From Pocillopora verrucosa (taxonomy: Eukaryota; Cnidaria; Anthozoa; Scleractinia; Pocilloporidae), in assembly GCF_036669915.1 (NCBI RefSeq), contig NC_089313.1, forward strand, positions 16,383,075-16,447,074: a DNA stretch of 64,000 nt. Direction: 5' to 3'. How positions within the stretch are numbered: the first letter of the stretch is position 1; each line of letters begins with the position of its first letter. A model generated the notes under the pieces. The model saw nothing but the letters and a program-made list of their open reading frames with translations. It was not told the origin of the DNA and ran no database searches. Position numbers and translations under genes: made by a program. Positions 44,601-53,100 of the stretch are shown one piece after another.

Positions 44601-46334
44601 TGTTAATATCAATGTTCCTTAGGTTCCGAGGAAATGTCTAGGTGTGCTTGAAAATGTTAAAAGGGAAATTGAATTTTAACCTGGCCTAAAGGGTATCGAG
44701 AGCGTTGACAAAAATCCTTTATTGAGACAAGGTGAACAGAGCGAGCAAATCAAAACAAGCGATTTTCAACCCCTCTAGTTTGATTTTAATAGTGGTCTAG
44801 GAGTTCAGAAGAAAAAAAGAATCAACAGTGTGTCGTGCTTACTTTATGATCTTCGCGACAAAACTGTTTTTATTACAACATTAAGTTATTGCCTAAAAAA
44901 GGCCTTGACATGTTCCTCCAGATCAGGCCGCTACCATAATCAATTTAGTTATTCAATTACCCAAGGAGACTCAAAAGTTTACCGAAATGTTTTGAATAGA
45001 GTCATTACGGTTGGTACTACCTGGCGTGAAGAATTATTCATTCTGGGCCGAAGGATTTGTCACAAGATTTGCATTTATCTCCCACGCAAAACTGAATTCA
45101 TTGAACCGATTCGAGCGGGCAAAACGGACGGAAATTGATTTATATCTGTTGATGCGATCTTCAAGACCCTTTCCCTTCTCATATCCGTTTTGAACTAGGT
45201 ATAATAGCCTCGTGAACGACAAAGAGCCCTTTGTTCTTTCACCAGATTGATATTTTAGAAATTAAAATTATTTTCCGCTTTGCTCGATCAAACTAAACGT
45301 TGTCTTAAATTGACCTCAACTCAAAGTTAAAATGGTTCAGTTAATTATCACCTTTAATTAACTGCTTTTTTACACCTCGCAAGAGTCAATTACACCAGAT
45401 GGTCTCTGAGCAATAAACATCTAATTAGGGTATAATTTTTCTACTATGATCTTCGACTTGGAAGAATGAAAAAAAAAGTGGATCGATGACCTTTTTTCCC
45501 GTTTTTTTTTTTTTTTTTATATACCAAGCTTTGTTTATATTTGAGTCAGTATGTAGATTTTGGTCAAATCACTTTTACGAATGTGATCGGGTTTATTCGA
45601 TATACACTGCTTGAACAGATCATAGATGTCGCCTGCTTTCGGATCGTAAGCGAAAGAATCGTAACTAAGGGGCCGAAAAGCAATTTGTAATGTAACCACG
45701 TCCGCTAGGTGCCTGATTTCGTCTGTGCATTTTTACAAGGAAGTAAGTTTTATTCAAAGATTTGTCGCGAGATTAAATCAGCTGTCATGGCGTTGTTCAC
45801 TTACTGTTTACTTTGTTAAATTTTGGACTCTACACTTTCTTGTTTATTCCCGTCAGATATTTAAACATTGGAAGCGGAAAACCCCGTAAAGTATGTGGCA
45901 ACTAAGCAATTTTAACTTAAAATCATACAAAGTTACTTGCGATTTTCATAGATTGTAACACCTTTTAGCAATGATTTACTTTCATCAAAAGACTTGACAC
46001 TCGTTGTTAGTACAGTATAAGTCAATTAGCAACAGAAAAAGCCCAAAGGTATTTACTTACCTCGCTACAGGCTCGTTGTCCACTTTCACGATGCAGTATG
46101 GATCACTCTTTCCAGAGCTATTTACAAAATAAAATAAAACAAAATCAAATAATTCCCGAGTGAACTAACTGAACATTGACCGGGACAAAATTCCTTTCTT
46201 TCAAAAGCGTTAATAACGTGCGAAAAACAAATATATTATTTAAGAATGAAATCGTCCGCTCCAACTCACATGTCCTTCCGAGGTAAATTCTTTCCCTCGC
46301 CAATGCGAAGATACAAAATAGTGCTCTTCGCCAT
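26672..46334 (-). CDS. RASAL1: RASAL1/RASA4-type Ras GTPase-activating protein (C2-C2-RasGAP-PH-BTK)
   Basis: Eighteen exons, transcript order: 46334-46270, 46117-46061, 44521-44408, 44019-43863, 43511-43471, 43237-43114, 42637-42509, 32516-32425, 32030-31765, 31286-31222, 30964-30843, 30077-29894, 29193-29056, 28812-28668, 28354-28179, 27665-27528, 27342-27207, 26991-26672; 822 aa (human about 805). C2A (aa 1-131) has SGKSDPYCIVKVD and YDEDTIGVDDLIG with Ca-binding Asp. C2B (132-255) has lost them. RasGAP (about 260-565) keeps the arginine finger segment TLFRGNSLAAK and FLFLRFYVPAILGPKLFGL. The PH domain (570-690) has KPFKFKKRHCWLS. The BTK zinc motif is HPGVFHKNKWTCC plus GGC in the last exon. 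The C-terminus starts DWRDPLDP. The protein should switch off Ras at the plasma membrane after Ca-driven recruitment. Intron 7 (32517-42508) holds three GTPase genes on the other strand. Confidence 0.92.
33345..34976 (+). pseudogene. GBP-like GTPase / S74-domain gene, copy 1 (broken)
   Basis: Same layout as the intact copies at 36893 and 40466, and closest to the latter. Four lesions are visible. A 13-nt deletion near 33956 shifts the frame and leads to a stop at 34056-34058. A 1-nt insertion near 34115 returns to the original frame. A TGA at 34557-34559 falls in the charged coiled coil. The first P-loop glycine is Glu (ENARVGKST). Downstream, the frame stays open to the end, through the S74-like domain with FSDEDLKD and VIAQEVK preserved, ending at 34976. 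The good preservation outside these lesions suggests recent inactivation or repair by gene conversion. Sequence error in two or more places is possible but less likely. Confidence 0.8.
36105..36445. repeat. Segment present in inverted orientation in the neighbouring duplicate
   Basis: This stretch between GTPase copies 1 and 2 matches the reverse complement of about 39595-40008, for example ACAGGTCAGAGCG here against CGCTCTGACCTGT there. The flanking sequence (TTTTGTGATGAGC...) is in the same orientation in both places. One of the two has flipped since the tandem duplication. Confidence 0.65.
36893..38434 (+). CDS. GBP/atlastin-like large GTPase with C-terminal peptidase-S74 (ICA) domain, copy 2
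   Basis: Single exon, 513 aa. N-terminus MICLLLIAFGTLLSDSGFVI is signal-peptide-like. The G domain has P-loop GNARVGKST (aa 67-75), switch I VTRDVW, and switch II DVEGTDLGDD (from about aa 127). At the usual (T/R)D base-specificity site it reads LRTN. A helical region follows, then a charged coiled coil (about aa 355-405), then WWEYGKTASSYLGTFIAGAY, and finally a domain matching peptidase S74 / endosialidase chaperone: FSDKDLKDN (Ser427, Lys432), CGVIAQEVKVLYPWAV and DGYLRVHYGILYEMI. Known ICA domains trimerise and self-cleave just before the Ser of a Ser-Lys pair, as in phage tailspikes and MYRF. A membrane-associated or lumenal GTPase that sheds or matures through ICA cleavage is my inference. 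Copy 2 has a shorter coiled coil than copy 3 and a diverged middle. Confidence 0.8.
   Translation: MICLLLIAFGTLLSDSGFVIVTEAQQAKILLRSVNDKSSPNAFLLNPDVLKEISEMEPPIRVIAAVGNARVGKSTFLNLVGHILDEKRTSSVIEEVFKTGASMKAVTRDVWAYVIRQKEGSMLLLDVEGTDLGDDTVTDRLSMFTAMMSSRLNVFAVDFVGNADTDFLYRMARLSNLVFKDKNILDHFPKLQIVLRTNLGSDGDYNFEEIIRGETYKGKEDKMETIYKFFPKDSIAVTRIPYVHNAAQLFRDQNVLENSSAWKAFKTAIEKIKESPKKKTFEGSSIDGEALSDLAERLVQIMNNNSWEYFGNVYETWERDICRKSYKEHIEPVLKRRTSIKIQDEMIEALDKFKLVCNLQGEIDHAKEELKRTARDKREFEEQEHQRKEERRIQEEKRKRDEESWWEYGKTASSYLGTFIAGAYIFSDKDLKDNLTTLSSSEFNNIGLRGVCWEWNENAQKTFGLTGEDCGVIAQEVKVLYPWAVTAGTDGYLRVHYGILYEMINVAHSNMNL
39595..40008. repeat. Inverted counterpart of the 36105-36445 segment
   Basis: Lies between GTPase copies 2 and 3 and matches the earlier segment as reverse complement. 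It includes GACCTGTGTCAGTGACTCAG and the ACGTCCATGTTT stretch. It holds a short decayed coding-like stretch (LTCVSDSE followed by acidic residues) that I could not assign to a family. Confidence 0.6.
40466..42109 (+). CDS. GBP/atlastin-like large GTPase with C-terminal peptidase-S74 (ICA) domain, copy 3
   Basis: Single exon, 547 aa, start at ATG 40466; upstream in-frame codons contain no ATG. Signal-like N-terminus MICSLLIAFGALLSDSSFVI. P-loop GNARVGKST at aa 67-75, switch I VTRGVW, switch II DVEGTDLGND (aa 128 onward), LRTN at the base-specificity position. Guanylate-binding proteins show the same GVW and D-x-EG landmarks. Helical domain about aa 235-350. Charged coiled coil about aa 355-440 with four near-identical RRQEEEK-type heptads. 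Short hydrophobic AAKYFAPFLAGAYFF just before the S74-like domain, which has Ser457-Asp and Lys462 (FSDEDLKDN), GVCWKWNENAQKTYGLTGED, CGVIAQEVKVLYPWAV and DGYLRVHYGILHEM. The dyad spacing of five matches self-cleaving ICA domains. Biological role unknown; GBPs act in cell-autonomous immunity and membrane remodelling, so an immune or membrane role is only a guess. Confidence 0.82.
   Translation: MICSLLIAFGALLSDSSFVIVAEVQQAKILLHSVNNKSSPNAFELNPDVLEEISQMERPIRVIAAVGNARVGKSTFLNVFSSIFSLERKSNAIEEVFKSGASLNPVTRGVWAHIIRHPDKNGSILLLDVEGTDLGNDSVTDRLSMFTAMLSSGLNIFALHVVKNGDINFLYRIVRLSELVFEGKEIPNNFPKLRIVLRTNLNVPDDDSLEDYIRQTIFHPDGQSMGKEEIIKKYFPEDRISVSRIPSVDNSSELFRDIKRLQESSAWKSFEKLVQKMKDSPVKHSSGGPPIDGEALLVLTTKLVEAMNSPNDSWKDFGDVYAAMETYICTRKYEKYIKPVLLQQTSREMEENMFKALRKFEQECNLQSEITKAEEELMGTLEEKRKREENEKRRQEEEKRRQEEEKRRQKEEKRREEEENKRREEVKRKQEEESWWEYAKSAAKYFAPFLAGAYFFSDEDLKDNVTTLSCSDFNDIGLRGVCWKWNENAQKTYGLTGEDCGVIAQEVKVLYPWAVAEGTDGYLRVHYGILHEMINVAHSNRNSSCLF
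41634..41725 (+). repeat. 21-bp coding minisatellite, about four units
   Basis: Tandem units of AGACAGGAGGAAGAAAAAAG type encode repeated RRQEEEK heptads in the coiled coil of GTPase copy 3. Copies 1 and 2 lack the full array, so coiled-coil length varies by whole heptads between copies. Confidence 0.8.
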
Positions 46335-48043
46335 TTTACCGGGTTGATTTTCGTCTACAAGGCGGAACTGTTGGCAGAAACAAGTATAACAGAGGAAAAC
46401 TGATGCAAGATCAACGGTGGTGTTAGCACCCTAACTTTTTGTCGGGAAACAACGGAAAAACTCCTCCCTTACGAGTAGAACTCTCAGTTTAAAAACCGAT
46501 TCATTAACGGTCCATGTGACTCCCTGGGCGCCGAGTTGCGTAAAAGCTATCAAATAATATCATAATATATTGTCTGACCCGCGGACCATCAAAGGAATTT
46601 GTTTATCTCTAAGCCTATTTGCAGGTTAGCATATCATTAAATTGTTAAAAATAACAGACAGCCTGTATCTGACAATAAGCGAGCACTCTCAAAATTTTGA
46701 GCAATGAATCTCATTATCCTCTGTGCGAAAATTGTGTTGATCTATAAAACTCTCAATTAAGGTCCCATACGTTCGAATGGTAACTAAGAATATGGTTACT
46801 TTCGTCGAAATTATCATTTTTTTTAAATTTTGGTCTCAAACGTCTTACAATATCGCTGTCTATGTTGTGTGACGTTTTGTTGTTTTTTCTCTCCATGGCT
46901 GAGCAACTGCGTCATTCATGAGATGAAATATAGGGGGCAGTCCTGAAACAAAATATAAGAGCAGCATTTACGTTTGTTATAATACTTTTCACTGTCACAA
47001 AAACGTTATCAAGTCATCTGCTCCATTCATGGTTACCCTTGGAGCATCCTTAGATAAGAAGAGAACAAAAAAATTATTAATTAAAAAAAAAAAAAAAGAA
47101 AAAGTATTATAGTCTCCTACGACGTACGAAATTTTGGAAGACAACTTTATATGCTTTGTTGCAGACTTATTTAAGAGTTATAAAGCAGCGGACTGAAAGT
47201 GTTGTGATCATAAAATCTTAATAGTTCCTTGTCTGATTGTCTGAGGTCTCCCACGGTTTAGCGATAGAGTTAATCGCAACTGAAACTCGGGGATATTACT
47301 TCAAATGAGAATATTTTTTCTGGGATATCCATTACTAATGTCTTATAAGAACCAATTTGTTAAGTTTTGTGTAGCGGCACCTACCTGATTTTATATGGGA
47401 TTCGTTTGCGATATCCAAGGTAATTGAATCGAAGCGAAAATATCTCTTATTAATTTCCTATTTCCTTCTTCCTGTTGCTGTAAGTTGTTGTAGCTTTTTT
47501 TAGCCCAACTCAGATATTATATTTCACACCCATTTGGAGCCCTCCTGATGACGTAACATAGTTACGGGGTCACTAGGTTTAATTTTTAAATGTTTTTGGA
47601 TATTCAAGTAACAGATACAAAAATAAAACATTACTATGCATCAAATTTTATTAAGAATTTTTCTAAAAGTCAAGAGAGTTAATTTAAAGCGCACTTTAAA
47701 ACCATTGAATGTTAAAATCCTTGTGCCGTTTTGAGCCACTAATTTGCTCAAAGTTTTAGCTTCTTTTTATTGGAGGTGTTGATGATCGGTCATTTCCATT
47801 AAAAGTTTCCTTTAAAAACTGGAATTGTCGTATCGGGACATTTCATTGCACCTCAATCCCACTCTTAAATGATGAGCGTAGACTGGAAACGAGTAACTAT
47901 ATCCAAAATGGCTCCCAAGTGAAGTTGTGTTGGGCTGAGGTGGTTGGTGTTTTTTTCCTTTGAGCTCGAGCCAATATTGGACCATCAAACGGGAAAAAGT
48001 ACATTAATAAATATATAACCAGCTCTTCACTGTTTTTAAAGAC
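46335..48043. promoter_or_regulatory. Divergent intergenic region between RASAL1 and MZT2
   Basis: About 1.7 kb between the RASAL1 start codon (minus) and the MZT2 start (plus). A TATA-like AATATATAA lies near 48010-48018, about 30 bp before the MZT2 ATG, so it could be a core element only if the 5' UTR is extremely short. A long A-run lies at about 47083-47098. No coding region is supported. Confidence 0.35.
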
Positions 48044-48469
48044 ATGTCGAGATCGCAGTCCTCACCGGATATTTACAAGGTGTCTGTAACTCGGACGAGC
48101 TCCAAGAGCTTGGACGAAGAACTTCTCGAACTGTGTAATTTGAGCGGAGTCACTTTAGATCCTGATGTCTTCAAGATATTGCTGGATTTGATAAAGCTTA
48201 ATGTTCCACCGCCTTCGTTAGTCACAGTTCTTAAGCAAGTCGCTTCTACTAAGGGCTATCGAAACGAAGGTCATCCCGCTTTGTCAGCAAAGTCGAGTAC
48301 CGGTTCCACTAGTTCGGCAGGAAGCGCTTCAAGTTATGAGTCTTTACAATCTTCACAAAGTACCATTGCTTCTGGAAGTAGTTTGGGATCGACTCAAAGC
48401 CCGAGACTTGAGAGAATTCCAATTTCTAGCCGTCTGAGGGAAATGAAAGCCAACGCTATGCCGCAATAG
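48044..48469 (+). CDS. MZT2: Mitotic-spindle organizing protein 2 (MOZART2) homologue
   Basis: Intronless, 141 aa including the start at ATG 48044. The core LCNLSGVTLDPDVFKILLDL followed by IKLNVPPPSLVTVLKQV matches the helical MOZART2 core (vertebrate IDPDVFKILVDLLKLNV). The rest is a Ser-rich, low-complexity tail, as in the vertebrate protein, ending RLREMKANAMPQ. MZT2 binds the N-terminus of GCP2 in the gamma-tubulin ring complex at centrosomes and spindle poles. It is near the usual size (about 158 aa). Vertebrate genes are spliced, so a single coding exon could reflect retroposition or intron loss; no poly(A) tail remnant was recognised after the stop. Confidence in the family is high because the core motif is distinctive. 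Confidence 0.88.
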   Translation: MSRSQSSPDIYKVSVTRTSSKSLDEELLELCNLSGVTLDPDVFKILLDLIKLNVPPPSLVTVLKQVASTKGYRNEGHPALSAKSSTGSTSSAGSASSYESLQSSQSTIASGSSLGSTQSPRLERIPISSRLREMKANAMPQ

Positions 48470-48677
48470 TCTGACTTTATCTTCGTATAGAGACAAACCA
48501 ATGCCTGGCGTACTTTTCATTGCAGACACTAAACAAAGATTTTGTAATCCTTGCTTATTTTTTTTTCAGATTTTAAAACTTTTTAAATGCAAAATTAATT
48601 GTAAATGTGTCACTGCATGCAAGGTTTGGTTTAATTATCCTGAGTGTATGTTAATCTCACAAAGTGTGACTACAGTC

Positions 48678-48750
48678 AGACCCTGATGTTTTCAAGATAT
48701 CTTTGTTCCACTACCTTCGATAGTAGCAGTCCTCAAGCAAGTGGGTACAA
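48678..48750 (+). pseudogene. Small decayed duplicate of the MZT2 core
   Basis: GACCCTGATGTTTTCAAGAT here matches GATCCTGATGTCTTCAAGAT in MZT2. After an internal gap of about 24 nt, TTCCACTACCTTCGATAGTA and CAGTCCTCAAGCAAGT match the VPPPSLVTVLKQV coding stretch. In-frame stops are present. It lies about 210 bp past the MZT2 stop in the same orientation. Confidence 0.65.
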
Positions 48751-49714
48751 ACATGCTTACTGTCAGTGTAGTCACTCACAGAAAATTGTATGACTTCAAA
48801 GAAAAAGCGACAATTCTTTTACAACCTCTGTTATATTAGCTTGCATTGGTCCTATGCAATGACTGACATAAACTAGATTTTACTTGGAATCATTGTTTCC
48901 TGCAACATGCTCGATCAACTTTGCTTCATCTTGAACCCCTAACAGTGACTAACAGCTAAGAATTCCCTGTAATATTACCCCTGAATCAAACAGACACTAG
49001 GGTCAGAAGAATTAAGGAAATGACCACCAGCTGAAGGAGCCCTTGACTGTTAACCAAATCTACCTTGTGGGTACTATAAGAAATGTATAGAGAACAGTCT
49101 GGAGAATTACGATGTTAGGCTTTAGTAAAGTGAACCCATTCACTGTAGTAGCTCCTCACTCCGAGAGGGAATTAAGCTATAATTTCTCTTTGCATTACTG
49201 AGGGGAATGGGGGTGGGGGCTGTAATGAAAATAGATCAATTTTTCAGCTGGAGGTTGTAACTTCAGCTTGGCATGATTTTGCAGAAGATGGGATTCTAAT
49301 TGAATTTTGCGAATGCAAATATAATAGCAAATATGAATATATGTGAATGGGTTACACCTAACATACCCTCTACAGCCATTTTAAGTTCTCCAATATACCT
49401 AAAAACGGGTTAGAGTGAAATGTGAGATATCTGTATATATTTCTAGTAATCAATGTTAATTGCATGTATTTGATTTCCAAATTGCATACAACAATTTGCT
49501 CAAAAGAGAAACCATTCAGGCTTTTTTATATAACACCTGTTTTATTGTAATTTGAAGCTGTTTCAAAGTGTAAATAAGTATATAACAGTCCAAGAAAATA
49601 TTTTCCTATCATATAACAACTAATCAACTGAAATTCACAATCTGTTACTCTCAACAAACATTGTCTAAAGTAAGCTTACAAATTATTGATAATATAAATA
49701 AATATAGTCTTTAT

Positions 49715-52617
49715 TTATGGGTCCATATCATCATCATCTTCAAAACTGAAAGTGCTACATTCACCAACAATCTCAACATGATGAACCCTGTGAGGAATAA
49801 TCAGAAATATTACATATTAAATAACAGAGTTCACATTCAATACTTACCTCTCAGTAAAACAAGTAATGGCAACACTGGTAAAATTCTTTACCTCAACTGT
49901 GTATCTCTGGTTTTCAAACTCTCAAATTTTGTAATCAGGTAGTAGTTAATTTGTTCTATTTCAAAATCATGAAACAACTGCACAGAAAGTCAGGAAGAGA
50001 AAGATGGGTAGCATACTCACACTGTCTCTGTAAACTCACCCTTTGTCTTGAAGCTGGTCCGTCTCAGGTAGACTTTCCATGATCAGACTGCTGCATGTGC
50101 TGCTACTATTACTATTTGGCAGGTCTACATTGTTTTCCTAACATGAAGAATATGAGAACACACATGCTTAGGAAACATACTTATTTGCAACAACTGATAA
50201 CAGGTATTTCATAAAAATTATGTAACTCATCCACCCCAGTCCACCACACCTTTCTGCATTCACATTTGATATGACATCTTTGTCACACCACACGAGAAAC
50301 AATCAAAAACAAGTTTTTCACTGTTGAACTACAAATTTCAACTGTGTGCTTAATTTTCACTCAAGGAAGTGATTTACATGAAACTTCTCACAGTATTATC
50401 CAGCAAACTGATTGAGAAAGCTTGGTAACAGTGAAGTGAGTTACTTAAATATATGATAAGTTCTCTAAACTAATTTACAACAAAATGTATAGCAGCTGAG
50501 AAGGGGGAAGTATGCATCAGATCTCTGATTACCTGGCAAACCTCCTTGCTATCTGTTGATAAAGAAAACCCATCATCAGGACTCTTCCAAGGAACAACTG
50601 CCAAACAAGGCTTACTTCTGCAAAATAAATAAAAAAGAAATAAACTTTTGATTTCATGATGTCAGACATACACTAAGCCTAGTATAAACATGTGGAGTAA
50701 CTTAAAAGGTATTAACAAGCGATTGTTATAGTTTTTCCTTAAAAAATATGCCTAAAACCAAATTAGTTGCATTGAAACTGAAATAGAGATATTGAACTTA
50801 CATCTGATTGTAGATAGCTTCTGGAATGATTGACTCTTGTTTGGTGATAGCTTCCTTCACATGTGTCGACAAAACAAACCTTGGCAAATTGTCTTGCCGG
50901 CTGAAAAATAAAACAAACCACTAAGTAATAATATTGTAAAGTTCTGCAAAATATCCACAACTTTCAAAGAGTAGCAATGGTATTTATTTAAGGGCTTGGT
51001 ATTAGAGGCCATGTACCACAGATGTTAAATGTGATGGGTGTCCTTAGACAAATAATTTTTCTGCAGAAAAATGATAAAGGAAAAACTTGGACATGTCACG
51101 CAGTCAAGGTAATTGCTTACTTTGCCAAAGGTCTTTAACCCTCTACACCCTAACATCAGTATGCATATTCTCCACACTGTTCTCTATACATTACCTAAGA
51201 AGCTGATAGGGAGAATTTGTTTAACAATCAAGAACTTCTCTAGTTAGCAATAATTTCATTTTTTTCTCATGACCCTAGTGTTTGATTACGGGTTCAATTT
51301 AGATACTAGTCTCCCTTAGGGTAACAAAGGATTAAAACAGAGAGATAAAAATAACTTTAACTCACTTTTGCATTGCATCTGTATTTTTCACTTCATCATC
51401 ATCACTGTTATTATCATTGCCTTCAGATATTTGACTGTCAGAGGTGCCAACTGCCTGATTTGCCATTAAACTTTGCATGATATTTACAGGATTATTATGA
51501 TTGTTACTTATCCTTAGATTGTGCATTCTTGCTGCCATTCTTTCTGACAGATACCGTTTACTTGATGGTCCCTCTTGTCTTCAATAAAAGAGATAAGTAG
51601 AACTTAATTGAGTTGACTATACCTACTTAAACATTATTAAAGAAAATTAAAACAAACCACTGCTTACCCATCATCACCTTCTGATAAACTACTTTTCCGT
51701 TTTGCTTTGTGTGCATGCAAGCTTTCATTTCTCCTGCCACAGTAAAGAAAACTGTAAGGATTAAATTGTGCCAATTGTACCATATGCCCTAACATCAGTA
51801 TGCATATTCCCCATACTGTTCCCTAAAATTTCCTAAGGTTCTGAAAAGGAGAATTGATTGAACAATCTAGAACTTCTTTAGTTTGTGATCATTTCTTCCA
51901 TTCTCATAACCTTTAATTCAGGTTTGATGGTGATATTGTAAGGATAAATTATGTCCTTGTCACTCTTACAGGTAAAAGGGTTAAAGTGGTATTTACTTTT
52001 ATTTCTTAGAGGTCATTTATACTAACTTTTTGACATTCTAAGTGTGACAACAACAACATATTATACACTTACCCCCTACCATTAAGTCCTCGGGACATCT
52101 CTACATTATTATTGCGAGAATGATGACCCTGCAGTAACATTGATGTTATTGCAGGGTTACCAGAACTTGACCCTGGTGTAGGATTCGAGTATAATGAAGG
52201 AAAAGCTTGGCCTTGAAAGCTTGTACTTATGTTTTGATTGTTTGAAGTCTGTGATTCTTGTAATGGAGTGTGCATTTGTATATGCGATGTGTTCTGTGAA
52301 GGTCGCAATGAGAAGTATCTTTCAAACGGCGGTGAATTTGAGTTGCTTGATTGCTGGAAGTTTGATTGTGTCGTATCGCCTCTAGGTAACCGATTAGCTA
52401 ATTCTGAATTTCTGGAAATTCCAACGCCATGAACTCTTTGTTGTGGTGGAGGAAAATGCGGACCTCGTAGAGAAAATCTCAGGCCATTGTTGGCCGTTGC
52501 ATTCTGAGGTCTTAATGAAGGGTTTCTTATAGTCTCCCTTCGCTGATTCGTCGGGCCAAAGGAATCTTCGTTGTCCCAAGATATCGATCCGTAGGGTATA
52601 TTGTTGTTGTTATCCAT
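49715..52617 (-). CDS. CCDC117-like nuclear protein
   Basis: Seven exons, transcript order: 52617-52073, 51733-51668, 51578-51366, 50900-50802, 50617-50533, 50137-50040, 49787-49715; 392 aa. The first exon encodes a long Asn/Ser/Gln-rich disordered region. Exon 2 has a basic HKAKRKSS nuclear-localisation-like cluster. Exon 3 has SERMAARMHNLRIS. Exons 4-5 hold the most family-like part: DNLPRFVLSTHVKEAI, then IPEAI and SKPCLAVVPWKSP. This resembles the LPxLVLS ... RPxxxLVLWKP core of vertebrate CCDC117. The end is acidic (FEDDDDMDP), comparable to the acidic tail of CCDC117. CCDC117 has been linked to DNA replication and the iron-sulphur assembly factor MMS19. Similarity is short, so the family call is tentative; the gene itself is well supported by splice phases. 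A minus-strand AATAAA overlaps the stop codon. Confidence 0.65.
51135..51335. repeat. MITE-like dispersed repeat, TTAACCCT family
   Basis: Runs from TTAACCCTCTACACCCTAAC to GTAACAAAGGATTAA. Shares CATCAGTATGCATATTCTCC with the copy at 51786-51985 and, in reverse, with copies near 6100-6290, 49000-49120 and 58258-58420. It lies in an intron of the CCDC117-like gene. Confidence 0.6.
51786..51985. repeat. MITE-like dispersed repeat, second nearby copy
   Basis: Begins GCCCTAACATCAGTATGCAT and ends AGGTAAAAGGGTTAA. Same orientation as the copy at 51135-51335, in the next upstream intron of the CCDC117-like gene. Confidence 0.6.
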
Positions 52618-53100
52618 GTCCGATGATTGTCAAGAGGAGGATGAAAGCCAGTCGTTTAAAAACCCCTTGTTCATTAAAAAGCTGGCCTAATTAATATCCA
52701 GGGAAAGAGATGTTGTCCTCCAAACTTGCTTGACTCATCACCGAAGCTAAATCTACTTATTAATTTGGAAAGGTAAATCCTCCATTGTGCTTCATATCCA
52801 GGTCGTGTAAGAAATTTCAAATAGTCGCACGCAAAATAAATCGATTTTGTTAGGGAGGGGAGGGTGAAAGGAGCACTTTTGATCTCCACTAAACGTAAAT
52901 TATCTCTCATAGAGGATGAAAAAATATAATTTCAACTTGTTTATCAAATAGAAAAAAACAATTTGATTTATGCACTATAATTCATACTCGGAGTTTTACT
53001 TCAGAAATTCCACTTGTCTTAATTCTCCCTATAGGGATCCCCTACACGAAGAAGTCAAAAGATTTCCTCTGTGTAACTGCGGGCTCGTGAGACATCCAAC
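52618..53100. promoter_or_regulatory. Bidirectional promoter between CCDC117-like gene and Sel1-repeat gene
   Basis: Only 483 bp separate the two divergent start codons, so a shared promoter is likely. ACATGGCCGCAAAGATGGCG at the right edge (53098 on) overlaps the Sel1 gene start and contains an AAGATGGCG motif, which is YY1-like. No TATA box was recognised. Confidence 0.4.
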
